Below the pieces are notes generated by a model. The model saw only the letters and a list, made by a program, of their open reading frames with translations. It did no database searches and was not told the origin of the DNA. A program made the position numbers and the translations under genes. 64,000 nt of DNA from Pelecanus crispus (Eukaryota; Chordata; Aves; Pelecaniformes; Pelecanidae), in NCBI RefSeq assembly GCF_030463565.1, contig NC_134643.1, forward strand, positions 81,465,721 to 81,529,720, given 5' to 3'. Shown piece by piece: positions 12,784 to 39,656 of the stretch (its first letter is position 1; each line of letters starts with the position of its first letter).

Positions 12784-15700
12784 AAAAATCAAGCACGTGA
12801 GCAAGTAAAACTTCTGAGTTACAGAGGTTTATGTAATAGCACAGTCAATATGTGTAATGGAAAATGGCCAAAAATTTTGCCTGGCACTGCCTCTGTATAT
12901 ATTAGATTATAATTTTAATTGACAATTTTAGTTGCACAGATGTCTTTAATTTGTTACCCTCTGAAGTTTATTTTTACCATATGTAGTGAAAGTGTACTCT
13001 GCAGGAGACTTAGCAAGGGGCTTACATTTTATCTACTTCAAAAATTGATTATATTGGAGATAATCATTTAGTCACCACACTAAAATGCAATTTGTATTTG
13101 CCTTTTACCCTCAGATATCTTTATCCTTCAACAAATGAAGTCTCTGTAGAATATCAGGGTATAGTTAGAAAATTGTTGAGAAGCCACTTTGCATAATTTG
13201 AGATGCCGTGATCACATGTGTAAGGAAACAATTGCAACATTCCAATTTAGTCTTGAGGATCTAGTTTCCAGTGAGCAGCATGTTAGGACAGATGTGTAGG
13301 CTGTTTGTAAATGCTGTACACATCAGAATCAACTTTGACTTCACCACTCCAACATATTTTTACATATTATCTTTAGAAAAAAAAATGGATAATGGTTTAG
13401 GACATCTAATATGTGCATGCAGTTTATAAGACACAGTTTTTGTGGGATTTTTGGTTTGTTCCTTTTTTTAAAATTCTCTTAATTCTGGGCATACTGTGCA
13501 ACCAGATTTAGCCTCAATCTGAGCACTGATTTCTGAAGTTGAGGTATCCCTAACTGTTAATCAATTTAAAATCTTGGCTTATGTAATTAGCTTGTCAGAT
13601 ATTTGTACAGTATTGCAAAACTTAGAAAAACCAGATGACTTCCAAATAAATGAGTAAGGAGTTTGGGGACACACGGGGAAAGTAAGAGAGCTTTGAGTTC
13701 ATTAACGTGGTAATAAAAATATAGCAAATACTCCGATGACACATTTGTGTGAACGTGATCTTGGATCAAATAACAAATACATAAATGTCATGTTTGTCTG
13801 AATGTGACATGGTTCAAATATCAATCATAAATCAAATCCTAGCTTTTAACGTACATGTAAAGAAAACAGCCTCTTAAATGATGCATCAGATCTTTGTTTC
13901 TCAGTAGTTGTGGTCTTCACATGTAAGTGTTCACCAAACACACGGAGCATCTGTGTGCTAAACACTATATTCTTTTATCTTCATCGCCTACAAGGTGTTG
14001 TCATGAATGATTTAGAATCTGTAAAAGTTTGAAGCACAAATTGCTATGGCTGCTATGATTAACATGCAATTGTTTGAATCTTGGTCAAGTATGGAATAAT
14101 TTGAGTGGAATATAACAGTGACTTGAAGAGATACTGACATTGAAGTGCATTGGATAAAGAGCAAAACCTGGAGATTCTTTGGAGACAGGAAAAGGAAGAG
14201 TGTGTTGCAAGCATAAAGGTATATATAACACTGAAGTGGGGTTTTTATTAGAAACTGTGGTGAGCTGTAAGTAGTACTTGTGGAACTGTATTTGAACTTG
14301 AAATAGAGCACGTATCAGAGAACACAGAGTACTCTATAACATAGTGGTTACTAAGATGTTGCCATGGCTTAGTTTCTTGCAGAAAGAAAAAATCCTATTG
14401 TTCTTTTGAATCTCTTTTTAATAAAATATACTTGCTTCATTGGTCATGCCTCAAAAATACTGGATATTATTAACTCCAATCTGAATATTTGCTTTACATG
14501 CATTAATAACTAATGTAGTAAATTGAATAAACCTCCCTCACACTGTTGTCCAGGCTGATTTTTTTTTTTTTTTAAATGTCATGTTAATAATAGTATGCTT
14601 ATTTTATAGGTTAAGCTTGTAGTCAATTCTTAACCATGTGTCAGAGCTCATTATTTACTATAAAAGTGGAAACAGAGACAGGATAAATAGAGAAAGAAAA
14701 AAAAAATTAGAAATTGCCAGTTTTTCAAGATTTCCAGGCATCTTGACAATAAAAGTTGAAGCAAGACTAAAGACTTTAACACAAAGTTTTCCACTTAAGT
14801 CTTTGACAGTGCTTGCTTGGTTTAGAGTCAGGAATCATCTAGACATCAGACTGGATTATAATATAGTTAAAAACAAACAAACCCCCCAGAACCCCAAGAG
14901 GCTAAACCAACCAACCAACCAAAAAAAACCCAACAAAGAAAAGGCCCCACCTAAAACACTTCTTGAAGAAAATAGTAAAATGAAGGACAACATTATAGGT
15001 TACCAATAACCCTAGTATAATATTATATAGTTTGTTAACTAATATTACTATTGACTGATACTGAAGTCCTGACTAGTCAACTCTTACAAGAATTTAAATG
15101 ATTCAGCAGACATAGATTTGAAAGAGACATTTGAAAGCTTTACTTTGACATATAGGTACTTCTGACTTTAGCTTCAATTTGGCTTTCACTACAAAGAAAT
15201 GCAGGTCTTCCTATTGCAAATTACAGAAACCACGGAAGTATTCACTTTTTGGATATGAAAACTCGCATTTAGAGGACAAAAAAACCAAACCAAAAAAATC
15301 TCAATGTCACATTGGTATTCTATGCAGACTTGAATCTATTTGAGCTTGATGTCAGTTCAAGCAGCAACCCAATCTCCACTCTTTACAGAAATGAGGTAGG
15401 AAAAATAGATTTTTCTTTTATCAGCAGGACCTTGCTGCCAATTTGAGTAATGTCACATCTGATGTCCACTTATGTGGAAGGCGGCAAGCATGACTTCAGA
15501 TAAACTTGAGGTGATAGACCTGTAAGTCTTGTCTCTGGAGCCTGAAGGCAAAGGTTGCAAAACCTTTATGTCCTATTGCTGATGAAGTCAAATCTGGCTC
15601 CTGTTGTTAAAGGGGTTAGCAGTGGCTAATTTAAAGACAGGCTTCAGATCTCTTTGTTCTGATAACCTAGAACTGTGGTATTTCCTTACATCTTAAGTTG

Positions 15701-18700
15701 AGCTCTGTCTGCTAGAGGTTGACTAGTCTAATGTTGTGGATCAAATATGATGAAACATATTTTCTGGTCTAATATAAAGTCAGTGTAAAAGTCATGTATG
15801 TAAATGTAAATTGTTCTCATCGGAGTTCCTAGTTACCAAGTTCTGGAGGGGCTTGTTGAATTTAAAAATTCCCATGAGAAAGCCATTTGATGTGAGGATG
15901 TTGTTTTATTCTTTACAAGCAGCTGAAGTCTTTCTTTGAGCTAGATTCTACTCTCAGCTTGAGTTTCCAGCATTGGAATTATTATTTTATTTATTTATTG
16001 GAGCATGTTGTTTCATCTCAGAGTTAATGCCTGTATCTTCCATTTACTGGATTTCTGTGGGAGTTTTACTGATGGAAGGATGATGAAGAACTGTGGGATG
16101 TGCATGATCTCCCCAGCCTATATGACAGTTCCATGGCCCTGTCAAAAGATGATACTGCTTAATCGAACAGAGATGCTATCTTATCTGTAGAGCAGTTTTC
16201 AGCTCTCATCAGAGATTTAAGAGGCATGGCTGCTTTACTTCAGGCAACGTAAGTGCCTGGTTTACAGGTCCATCCTGTTGACACAATCACTGGATTCTTC
16301 AGAGCACATGTATTTGTTGTGCAGCACATATATCCCTCTCCCCAGCCACTCATTATTGCTCCCTCCATTGAGCCAGCACAAATATTTGTAAGGCTTTGCA
16401 GTTAACTGGATCAGGGAAGCAAGCTGATCAAAAAGTACCGCTTTTTAATTTGTAATTGTGGCCTCACAGATCAGTCATGGCTCTGGAAAGTCCATTGAGT
16501 TCTGCTCAACCCAAACATGCAACTGAGGTGATTGATGTTAGGTGAGACGAATACCCCTTTTATGTCTGTTTGCTGAAAATTGATTTCTACTTTGTAATTT
16601 TTTTCTCCATTAGTAATTGCATCTGTTGTGTGAAAGTGAGAGGGTATGATATTTGGGATAAATAGTTTAATTACCTCCTGAATAGTTTCATTGCTGTCCT
16701 ATTATTAGTTACTTCTTAGACAGTAATCTTGGCAAAACAAACAATTTTTAGAACTACTTAGAGTATAATGAATGTGTTACATAATTGAAAGAAAACATTG
16801 GAGGAAATCGTGAGTATATAATCATGAAGGTATAGAAAGCAGCTGAATAGTTTTAAAGCAGAAATGTTGCATTTAAGAGGGACGAGTGGCCCTGTTCAGA
16901 GGCATTTATCTTCAATATATTCTAGGCAATGAGACTCCGCTTCAGAGAGTCAGGACCCATAAGTAGCTTCTACCCTGTGCCACTCAATCTTGGAAAGAAG
17001 CTACAGGGAGATGCCAACAGGGATTGAAGCTGGCTCAGTAACTGCAAAGTAGTTGAATAGTGACTGTTAGTGATTATGTCATTGTTCTCTGTATTTTTTC
17101 AGTCTGTGCTTTCCCCCCAGTTGCTTTTTTGCTGTCCTTTTCTGTCTGTTTCTGTATAGGGTCTGCCCAAATTTTTGCAGCTGAGCAGTGTTAAGCAATC
17201 ATTTCAAAAGGTATTTTGGGCTTTTTTGGTCTTTGTAGGTTGTGATATTGGTGCAAATGCTAAATTTTTAACTGTGTCTTTGTATATATTGCCATTATAA
17301 GCAACTCAAAGTTCTCTTTCATAAGGAGATATGGTAGCATTTTGTCTAGCAATCCAAGATGACTTTGTATGTCTTGCCTTTAACTGAGTGTTTTTATAAT
17401 CGTACAGATTGAGGTTTTAGATATTTGCTTGGGAGGGACATGAATGTTAAACAGATGTTCCTAGAGCCTTACATTTCTATTAATGCAGATTCTGCATTAT
17501 GGCTGCTTCGCACTATAATAATATGTAAGGAATCTTCCATGTTTAGTATGGCTACCTCCTCTTTGACAACCCTTGTTTGTTTTCTCTACAGAATTTGTAT
17601 CCTTATGTTTTACTGTTGGTAATACTCTTATTGACACATAACAGGTGTTGCTTATGTTAGTATTGCCTTATGTATCTTCTTACTTTTAAAAGTGGTTTGT
17701 ACCAGGAAGAGTGTGGATTTTTAGTGCTGACTTGTAAATTACATTTTTATAATTTTATTAAGTCATTCCATATTTTTTCAAAGTAAAAATAACTGAAAAA
17801 CTAACAAAACAGTGACATCCTAAGAACTGAGATTTTTGCTAAAATAGTGGGAACCTGCATGCCAAATACCAGAGTTTCCGGCAACATCATTGTATCTTTC
17901 TATATAGCTGGAAAACATCTGTTCTGAATATGCCACAAAATAAACTTAATTTTAAAATTTCAACACTTTGCCTAAATAAGCCACACGGGCCTTACCATTA
18001 CATTTTCTTCGACCCGTGGTGGGCTAATAGGAGCTGGTGGTACAACATAGAAGAATCGTATGTGCTCCTGACAGTCTGACAGAGTACATCTAGCTGAAGA
18101 ATACTTCTGCTTAGTGTAACATACAAAGTCAGTTGCTCATGTGGTACTGTTCACACCTGACCTGTCATTAATCAGTACTGCTCTTGTGTGCATCTTCGTA
18201 TTGCTGACTTACTTGTACAGATTGTTAATTCATCTGGTTTAGTCCTGTCTTTAAAAGTACTTGCTTATGGTGTTGGCTAATTACTTGTATGGAAAAGTTG
18301 ATAAAAATTGTTAATTTTCAATAAGGAAATCTTGCCTTTCCTCTCTTTTTGGCTCATGCCTTTTAAAATCCAATTGGACAGAAAATCCTGGGACCAAAGA
18401 AATGCTGCAGCCTGGCCCTGTAAGTTCTGCTTGGGTTTGTCTGAGTAATATAAAGCCAAAAAAATATTCCCATATTGTTTTTACCACTTTTAATATCAAT
18501 CAGCAAAATATTTGCAGTGTTTCAAAGGTTTATCAACTCTTCCCATGTGAGATTAGAAGTGTATTATCTCTGCAACTGCTGATGCAATTAGAGAAACGTG
18601 TTCAGGAGAGGAAAGTAAAACTCATCATGGTCCCCACTTTCTGAAGCCAGTCGACTTGCCTCTGTGGCCTGTATTCTTCTTTCAAGAAACTCTCTAGTGT

Positions 18701-21700
18701 TCCTCCAGTTCTGCAAATACTTACGGATCAGAGAAAGAGGATTGTCTTTTCTCCCTTTTTTTTTCTTAGGCAAAGAAAGTTCTTCCTTTTTGATCAACCA
18801 ATAAATTTTTTCCTGCTGCAGACTAATATAGACCAGGTTGCCTTACAAGCTGGGTAATTCCACTTCTGATTAATTCACTGCCCAATTATAAGGGCAGTGG
18901 TTTGGGGAAAGAACATTGTGCAGTATATATGTACATTCTACCTTAGTGCATAAAAAAATAAGGTAGAATAATCAAGGTTGCATAGAATTTTTCATTATGT
19001 AACTTCTAAAAGCTTAACTTTGCAATTTTAGCATCATTTTTCAAAATTGGGGTACATGAATTCTGATTTGTTTTAAAGGCAAGGATGCTTACAAGTTATA
19101 TATGATATCTTGGAGTACAACTGTGTAGAGGAAAAAAATAAAAAGTTTTATGGGTTTTTTGGGGGGGTGCAACTGGCAGTCTGGATGAAGAAGTGGCTCA
19201 TGAAAATTTTTCATCTCGTGCATAGTAAATTGTCTTAGGTTCTTAATACTTTGTAATTATAAAATATTACTAGTATGTAAGGTTACAAAGTATGAAAACT
19301 GAATGAAATGTCACAGGATAGAGAAGAAAACATGCATCCTTTCCCAGATAGGAGACTGGGCTTCATATTTATAGGTGCCAAAGTTTATTTTCAGTTGGTT
19401 TTTTATGTGTTGAGTCAGGATATTGGAAATATCCTGTGGCTTACATATTTCAGGCTCTTCCTATTCACCTAAGTTCTCTAAAATTATCTACTGCAGCCAC
19501 CAGTTTTAAATGTGCTGTGTTCAGCCACAATGTTCTCAAAGTGACCTAGAGGTAATGATTGTTTCAACTTTAACCTTGATATTTGCAAGCAAGCCCTTTA
19601 CACGATCAATCTGTTTATGCAGTAAATTCAGACTTTGTTACTGCTTCTCAGAGACCTTTCATCTCAGAGACCTGTTTCCTTACAGGGATTATCCCTAGTG
19701 TGGCAACTATTAAATGTGGAGGGGCCAGGAGTTTAGTCTCCCACCGTCCCTTTTCAAAAATGAAGCAAATAACCGATCGCTGCATGATTAGGTATTTTTC
19801 TTTGATAATCTGACTGTGATTTCTTTAAGGCCTGTTTCAAGTTTATAGGTAAGTTACTCATTGGGTATTTGCAGTGTGGTGGTGGGAAAGGAGGAGGACT
19901 TCTGAAAATAGACATACTTCAGAGACAACAGGCTGTGAGAGCACACCAGTAAAACCTGTTTATCCTTAAAACCAGAATTTCATGAAATTGTGTTCTTATT
20001 TTTTTTATGTCATACTCCCTTGTTTTTAGCTTATTTTGTGTGTGTTTGCATGTGGGTGTAGGAAAGGGGGTATGGAGACTAAAATATTGTATAGGAAACT
20101 GAGAAAAACCTCTGCCAATGTCTTTGTGGCACAAAATTTTTCTAAAGTCTTAAGAGTAAGAAGAAATGTTGACTTATACGAATGCTTGAGTGGAATTATC
20201 ATGCTGCAGCTACCACATCTACTGTTGCAACATGTACAGCTTTTTTTGTAAAGCAAAATACTCTGTGTGAATACTACTTAAAGGAACTTCATACTCATTC
20301 CCCTTTTTATTTTAGAAGCTTTATTTTCATAAAAAAAAGGATCAATGCATATTAAGTGAAACCTGCCAATGAAAGCATACATGTGTAAATATACACAAAA
20401 TACAGAGAAGACAGAAGGCAAATGGTTTATTGCATGAATACTAGGCATTTTCTTAAAGGTTTTCTGTGCTTATGAAAGAAAAATAATTATAACTTTTTCA
20501 GTAATGAAAACATTAGTATATTTTGACAGCCTTCAGAAATGGTTATGTAATGCCTGTGCTTGCTAAGGTAGCTAGTTAATCATTGACAAGAGCCATAATT
20601 AAGCAGCTGTAATTTACTAGTAGTGTTTGAAAGTACAAAAAGGTGTGTAATTTAATAGTTAAAACAATAAGCACTTCATTTATGTTTCACTAGCTGTTAG
20701 GTTGTTCTTATATTAATTCAGCTAAAAAGACTGCTGAATTTTAAATATTTACTGTAAATGTGGAAAAGTGTGGTGCAATTTGGGCAATACTGGGCTCACT
20801 GGTGAAAGAACTGTTGCCATGTTCAGAGTTCAGCTTTCGAGCCTTTCCTTTGTTTTCCTGTCAAATAATGCCTGTTTTGTTTCAAGGTAGACTTCAGTGT
20901 TCACTTAATCTTTTAAAAATACTTGTGCTGGACGAAGAAGTCATACTTGGAGACATGTACGTGATTCAGTAGGGAACTTGAAGTAACGTTGGGTACAAGG
21001 AGCCTGGTGCCACCTGGAACCTCCCCAGTTATCCTGTGGCAGAGTACTCTTGCTAAATATCTGCAGAGGAATATAATGTTTCTGTGCCGTGAACAACTGT
21101 TTTAGCCTGGGAGAACTTCATGAAGAGCACACTCTCCAGTGAGCAAGGCTGATCATATGCTCTGCCTTTCCTTTCTTCCTTTATTGTTGGTGGCTCCTTA
21201 GGGAGAGAAATTTGGTAGTCTCCTCTGGATTGCGGGAGAACAGTTGTTACTATTCTCAGCTGTCATTACAAGAACAACTTGCATCAAGGTTTCTTTACTC
21301 TTTTCCCTCACTGCAAAATAGCCCTATCACAGGGATAGCAATTTAACTTCGTTTTCACAAATAAAATACATAAAATTGATTTCTCATTTCTCAACTGGAG
21401 TATATTATCTTCCAGTTATATCAGGGATATCAGGTGCATAATGTAATGTTTTGGACTCTTAGATAAGTAACAGCAAACAGCAGTTAGTTCCAGGTGTTAC
21501 TGAGCTGGTTCATGCTGCCTCAACAGAGGAACTGTACAAAGATATTAAAGATTGAAAGTATTGGCAGAGAATAGCAGATGATGTTAACCAGAAATGTTTG
21601 CAGTTGATTTTTTTTCTTACTTTGTGAAAGTAATGTTTTGTAAATGCACTCTGCATCTGCAAAATTACTCTGCATCTTGAGTCTTCATGAGATTGGAAGC

Positions 21701-24700
21701 GTTACTCTGAATAAATGCAGATGGTTTAGCAATAAAATCTTTGTCAAATTTGTGCCGTAGGATCATACATTCCTAAAGCATTAGGCTAATTATTTTATTT
21801 TTAAGTAGCCTTTTATTTAGAGTCCTCATTCATATAATTTCTGATTTTTTTTTTTCTTCAGTAACTATGGTCGTGTATGTTACAATCATTTTAATTTCTA
21901 TTTTATGTCTTCTGACAGGCTTATGAGTGTCAAATGTAGATATTTCTTAATACTTTGTCAGGTTACAAGCTGGTAGGATTTATAAGAGAAACAAAGGTGG
22001 TTCTTGCAGACAGGATAACTGTTGAGCTTTAAAACCAAGTGACAATGGAAATTTATTTTCCTAAGTAGTTTCAGATTATGGCAATTCTGCAGAGACTCTA
22101 ACTGATAGCAATTACACTTCACTCCTCTATGTGAAAGAGGTTATTCTGTTTCAGCTTTCCAATATAATGTTCCATTACATTGTAAAGTAACTAGGCATCA
22201 CAATCAGTATTGCTTGGATGCTCTTAAAATAAAACCTGCACCAGCCTTTCAACTGATCCCTTCAGAAAGAAGTTGAGATGTGCATAAAAACTCTTGCATT
22301 GCTTATAAATGTTCTATTACAGTGCTGACAATCTGGCACAATGTCCTAATGAGTATTTAATATATCAAATTGGAAATCTTAATTTGACTGTTATTTTTAA
22401 ATACAGCCAAGCTGTGCATAGCGATAGAGTAGCGATGTGACATGTCCAAGAAAAATCAACAGTAACGTAATCTGTTGTCTGTAACTGGTGTTTGAAATTG
22501 TGGATAAATTCCCATTCTTAGTCTCCAAGATATTCTTATTTGCTACACCATGTGATATAGAACATATTTTCCTTTTCTAGATAATACTATCCTGTTTCAA
22601 AGAAATTGGGCAAATAGATCTTTACTAAGGGTCTTTGTAGTATGAGATGGCAAGTTAGTAATAGTGACAGCATCTGGGGTTTCTCCTACTCAAGGGAGAG
22701 TGGAATTCTATCTCGTTTGGTTTATAAAATCAGTTATTTAGAGATCTGATTGTTATAATTTGTGATTCCTCTCAGTCTTCCGCCTTCAGAACTGTCTATT
22801 GTATTTGGCTTAATTTTAATAGTCAAAATACAATGAACCTTCTGAAAACTTTGTTATCTCAGTTATGCTGGACAGATCCTGAAATCTTCAGGGTTTACTT
22901 TCATATAAACTCCATTTCAGTGTGTGAACTGAGTAAAATGAGTGGAAGCTCTGGATTTTGCTATGTGTTTGTCTGCTACTCCTTTAGTTCTGTCCTTCCA
23001 GCTATGTGTTAAGCTATTACACTGGGGAAAAAAAAAATAAATCTGTATCTTTGCTCTACAATGGTATTTGGGTTGGAAAAAAATGTGCCACAAGCTAAAT
23101 ACTATAACAGTATTATTTTCATGAATTGCAGGAAAGATAATCTAACTAGACACTGTTTAAGTAAACTCTTTCTTGAGCCTCAATATAGCTTCTTTCAAAA
23201 ACAGGTACAATGGTGCAGAGAGCTCTAATAAATTGCCCAAGGATATATAAAACTTACTGTTTTGTTCTAATCATCAGAGTTTATGATTACACTACAATTT
23301 CAATCTCCCCTTGTACCTGAGGGGTTAACATTTTTATGTCTATTCACTTGGCTAAAAATGAACAACGGGTACATAGGATGTACCACCACAGCCATTTGCT
23401 ATCACAATTAAAAAAAATTGGGTACTCTGAAAATCAAAGGGAAGTTTTGCCAAGTCTAATGCATATACTTTAAATAACATTGATTAGCTGGAAGGCTGCA
23501 AATTGTAGAATAGAAAGCGTCATGTAATACAGATTTTTTTTTTTTTTTTTTTAAATTGTTTGCTTTGCCTTACAGTCATGTAATGGACACATTGGAAAAC
23601 ACTATAGGAGTCCTATATATGCACCAGTGGTTTTTCATGAAATAGCAGAAAGAAAAAGGAGTATACACTGATAAGTGCACCTGAAAAATAAATCATTTAA
23701 AAACTGTGTGTGCATTGCAGGTTGTTACAGGCATAACCTTTAGTCATCTTTAGAGTAGGTCATTCTGCCCTCGGTTACATCTGTGTAATACCTTGTAAAG
23801 TTATGCAAATATAATTGAAGGCAGACTGTTGCCATCAGCCTGGGGATAAAAGGCTTGATTGTAGATATCTTGCTTCAAAACATTTTGAAGTTTTTTTTTA
23901 TATATAACTGAATACAAGTGATGGCTGTCTTTTGTCATTAGTATGTAAAGCAGTAGTCAGCACTTTGTATTACTTTTAACTGTACTCTTTTGGTCAATTA
24001 CATAGCCAAAAAAATTAAGTTTTTTCTCCAGAATAAATGCCTGATTTTCGTAGGGTGAATCTGTCACAGATTATCGAAGAAAAGGATTGATTTCTTAATA
24101 TAAAATATTTAGTGTCTAGTGTCATAGGAATCAAACTAGTTGATATTTGAAACTTTAAATAACATCAAGGAAGTTTGGGGTTTTTTTTATCATAACATAG
24201 CACTTTTATTGTAAAATCAGCAATTGTATATCCCCCTATAGCCAGTTATTGGCAGTTTCAAGCTTCACAATAAACTGCAGTGAACACATGTTCTTTGCGA
24301 AGGCCAGTGTTGAGCAGTAACCACAGTAACAATCAGAGCTTTTCTAACTGCCCGTGCGTATTCATAGCATGGACGAGACTGCAGCAGTATGTCTTTGTAC
24401 ACATACTGAGTATAATGCAAGTTACTTGGTGTAAAAGATGAGTTTCTTTCAGCAGAAGTATATCTATGCACCAGCAGTAACATTCTGCAGCAGATTTACT
24501 AATTCCTTACCTGACAAGTGAATAGAAGAAGAATTAAAATTTGTGACATTTTCTTAGGAATCTGTGCTGTTAATCAAAGTTGATGACACTAGTGGCTAGT
24601 TTTGAAGGCAACTTTAAAAACTTATTTCACTGTAGGAAATAAAGCTAACTCCAGGAATTACAGATATATTGGATTGTATGTGCTGGAGCACTCTTACTGA

Positions 24701-25245
24701 AGGTGTTCTTTGACTGAAGTAGGTCAAAAAGTATTAGTTTGGCCCACTTCTACAAAGACTTTAGTACAAGACACTATTTTGTTCTCTGCAGTGTCATAAG
24801 ACTTATCAAACAAATTTAAAAGAGGTGAAAACAGAGGACCAAAACAACATGTCTAAACCTGTTAGATAAGGTGAGAAAAGACTGTTTAAACATAATATAT
24901 ATGCATATTGATATTTGTTATTTTTCTATAAATTTTGGTGTGAAGTGCATAATGCCTGCTACAGAAACACAATATGTAACTTTTATCAGCAAAGGAGAGG
25001 AAAAAAAAAATCTACAGATTGATCTTGTCATAACTCTAATTCATATTGAAGTATCTGGGGGACTTTTGTTTCCCTTTCCTGTTGATGATTCATGTTGCAT
25101 AAAACTTCTGGAGCAACAGAATGTTGTATAGTATTTCACTATTGGATTAGAATTCATGTATTCAGTGTGCTGTAACTGATTCAAATATTAAAAAAAAAAT
25201 TCTGATATTGTAAGTACAGGCTTTTTTTAATTATTCTTTGACCAG

Positions 25246-25282
25246 TGTAAAGAAGTTTAAGTGACTGCTCTGCTTGATCAAA
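25246..25282 (+). other. PPARA: PPARA 5' UTR part of the start-codon exon
   Basis: The acceptor is a T-rich tract ending in GACCAG (AG at 25244-25245). It leaves 37 untranslated bases before the ATG. The start context is AAAATGG, with A at -3 and G at +4, which is a strong Kozak context. Confidence 0.8.
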
Positions 25283-36537
<11,255 letters not shown>

Positions 36538-39500
36538 GGACTTTTATTAGTTTTTTCCACAGTATTTAAAGACAAGAGCAATACTAATAACAGATGGGAG
36601 CAAAACTACTTGCACAGTTATCTGCTGTTCACTCAGTCCAGACCATGAAAAAAGCTGGGTAACTGGAGTGTTACACTTCTTTTGGTTTGAGATCTTTTGT
36701 CTTCTTTTGAAAGAGTTCTGCAGAAAAATACTGATCATAGTGCTCATGAAGTGTCTTACAGTGGTTCTTTTATTGGGGAATTTGAAGATTGGTAAGGAAT
36801 ACGTATTTGTATAATAAATCAGAACGTTAAGTTACAGACATGAACAAAATTGTATTTCCTCTTGGCTTAGTCATTTTAGAATTAATATAACAAAATCAGC
36901 AAATTCTCTCCAGGTATATGCACAATCATAAAGATTATGCACTTTTGGCTAATGGTAATTACTGAGAACCAGCTAACACTTTTTCTTACAGCAGTCAGTC
37001 TAGGTGTATCAAAAGGTTGGACATTGCTGTACATACCCTTCTAAAAAATTTGAAAGACCTTTGATCTGCTGCTGCTTTAATTCCATGAAATGCAGCACAG
37101 CTTCATATAGTATTACATTAGTATAACTTAGGATTAGCATGTATAAAGGATGGTTCTTTTATGAAATGAAATAAAACCCAAAGAGTTATCTAAAATACAG
37201 CAGAGATGCTCCATTCAGGTGTTTCTTGAAGAGTAAATGTGATAAAGCGATGGAACCCTTTTTTCGGAAGTGTTATAAGGAAATAGGAAAGCATCTCTGA
37301 GGAAAAATACATCATACCATATGTATTTTGGAGAACTTATAATAGCTCAAAAATGCAGTTTTGAATTTAAAAATACTATTTTGAATTAGCAAGAGTTTTG
37401 GAGAGACTGGAAAATCTGATCCTAGCCCAGAAAAAAAGAATTTCAACTGCACAGCATTCTAGTGCAGCGATAGGTTACTCTGAAGAAATGATTGTATAGG
37501 AAAGGCACCTTCTTTCTTGACTATAGAGTTGTTTGAACTTGTTTACTTTTCTGATGAGTACACTGTTTCCTTTTTTGCCAGTTATCCACTTGAATATATT
37601 TCTTTGTATTCCTTCTTAGGCCTTGTTGACAGAAGTATTAGCTATATCATTTCACCAAATTTTGTTCTTGTCCATACACTGATAGTGGATAAGGTGACAA
37701 TATTACAAAGAACAGCGTTTGTAGGTGTCGATTGTGTAATATGAAAAAGAGTGCAGCTGAGAGTAAGTTTATCATGTTCCTGAGAGCAAACTATGATTTT
37801 ACAATAGTACGTACTCCTGATGCAAAATAAGCCATAAGGAAACTGCTTGCCTTTGCCATTTTACAGGATCTTTTATCAGAGTACTACACAAAAGTGCTAG
37901 TTGCATGCAAGACACTGTGCTATTTCTTTTTCATTTAGTTTTTTTAATATGGTAATTTCACAGTATTATTTCCTTATTTTACTATTTGTTTCGTAACACA
38001 AAGATCTCAGGAGCCAGTCTTAGCATTTTCACAAGTTAAGTTTTCAGTGGCACAGGAGGACACTTTGTACTTGTTTTATTGTAGCACTTTTGAAGACTTC
38101 AGAATCTTAAACCTTCACAGCAAAAATTAAGTAAGATTGATAAAGTGAGAACATCACACTATGATTCTTAGTTTAGTCACAACATTTGTTTCTTTACAGG
38201 CCCGCTGGCATGGCTAGACACTGGATAAATTACAGGTTTAAAAGCAATTTGGTATTTATCCAGGCAATGGTCATTAGCAGAGGTTTTAGTGTCAGATATA
38301 TTTAGTGTAAAATATTGAAGCATAGGCCTCAAACTTGGTGACCAGCTGGGACAGGAAAGAAACAATAAACGCATGTGCACAAAACTCTCTCCCCTTCCCT
38401 GTCGCCAGTCAGCAACAGGAAGAACAGGCCTTATGTTACAGCTACTTCTAAGACTTGAGAAGATTGTTGGTCTTACCAGGAGACAGCAGATGAGAAATAG
38501 GTTGTCTTTTGTGTCTTACAGCAGTACATAGTATGCCCTCAGAAATAACAAGAGGATTTTACAATGATGCTGCTTTATTCTTCCAGTCAGCTGTGTTTCA
38601 CTAAGGAACTGTGGGGTTTAGGCATAAGACATTGAGCACTGAAATAATTGATACACAATATTGCTGACTCAGAAAAATTGTCAAAATACCAGTCATTCTG
38701 TGATGCATACTGAAACTCTAATAGCCAACTGTTTTGAGTTTATCTCCTAAAAAAAAAAGTATAAGCTGAAATTTTTTTTTCCCCCAAAGCTCAGATTTAT
38801 GCAAAGGGCAAATTTCAAAGTTGTGTTCCATAGTTTGGGTGTGCTGAAGTTTTGCAGGAAAACCGGACACACTCAGTGTGGGCAAAAACTATTTTTCTCG
38901 CTCTTGTTCTCAAAAGCGGCTAAAACTCTTCACTGAAGCTTCTAAAAATCATGGAAAATTTAAGAATAAATACTTAAATTCTCAGCAAAACTATAAAGAA
39001 TTGAAAACAGCATCATTCAGTGGAAGGTATAACGTTTAGCTATATTAGCAGTTGCTTGTAACTGGTTCCCATTATTGACAGTAGGAAAGTGCATAATTTG
39101 CATTTTTCCTGTTGAGATCCGTTTTGTTTTGTTATTTGAAAACCAGCAAGCATTTTTTTGACTAGTTCCTTGGACACTGAAGTTTGATTTCTGTTTTAAA
39201 TTAAATTGCAGACCTTTAATGAAAAAAAAAAAAAATGGAAAGAACGCATCTCTGAATCACAGAAATATGAACAAGATGTTAACATAGCCTAAAATTCTGG
39301 ATAGATTCCACTGCCCGCGCTGCTGCACCGTGCACATACCCACAGTCTCTTCGAAGAACGACACAGGGCAGAAAATTCACTTCCCGAGTGTTAATGGGCA
39401 AAAGAAGTTCTTAATTTCTACATTATACTTTTAATGAAGTACATTAGCTACTTCAGTAGGTGACTGCAGCAGGCTTTTGCCAATTAGATTTCAAAATGAC

Positions 39501-39650
39501 TCTGACTGTGTTTTATTGTTGGGTTTTTTTGGGGTTTTTTTTTTTAAGTTTGCAATCTGAACTAGTTTGAGATGTATTACTGAGGAGCCTTCAGCATCTC
39601 CACCTTGTACAGATCATCTAATGTTTTAAAATACCCACTCTATGGAGGGA

Positions 39651-39656
39651 AATAAA
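39651..39656 (+). terminator. PPARA: candidate proximal poly(A) signal
   Basis: An exact AATAAA hexamer about 3.1 kb after the stop codon. No strong downstream GU-rich element is obvious, so use is uncertain. Confidence 0.25.

Larger units (their letters stand above)
2415..25245 (+). other. PPARA: PPARA 5' intron region
   Basis: About 22.8 kb between the presumed first exon and the exon carrying the start codon. It is mostly AT-rich non-coding sequence with short low-complexity tracts (T-runs near 4861, 12760, 14561 and 23530; TTTA repeats near 7715 and 9745; a TG/TA microsatellite near 8160). I found no convincing coding exon on either strand. Two segments with good splice borders, at 4875-5001 and 11001-11065, are listed separately as possible untranslated exons. 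Confidence 0.7.

Noticed and set aside
24721-24736. AGGTCA half-site followed by A-rich sequence, considered as a PPAR response element
   Set aside because: The second half-site is a poor match to AGGTCA, so it is not a credible DR1.
25274-25282. In-frame TTG nine bases upstream of the PPARA ATG
   Set aside because: Vertebrate PPAR-alpha starts at the MVDTE methionine, and the ATG has a strong Kozak context.
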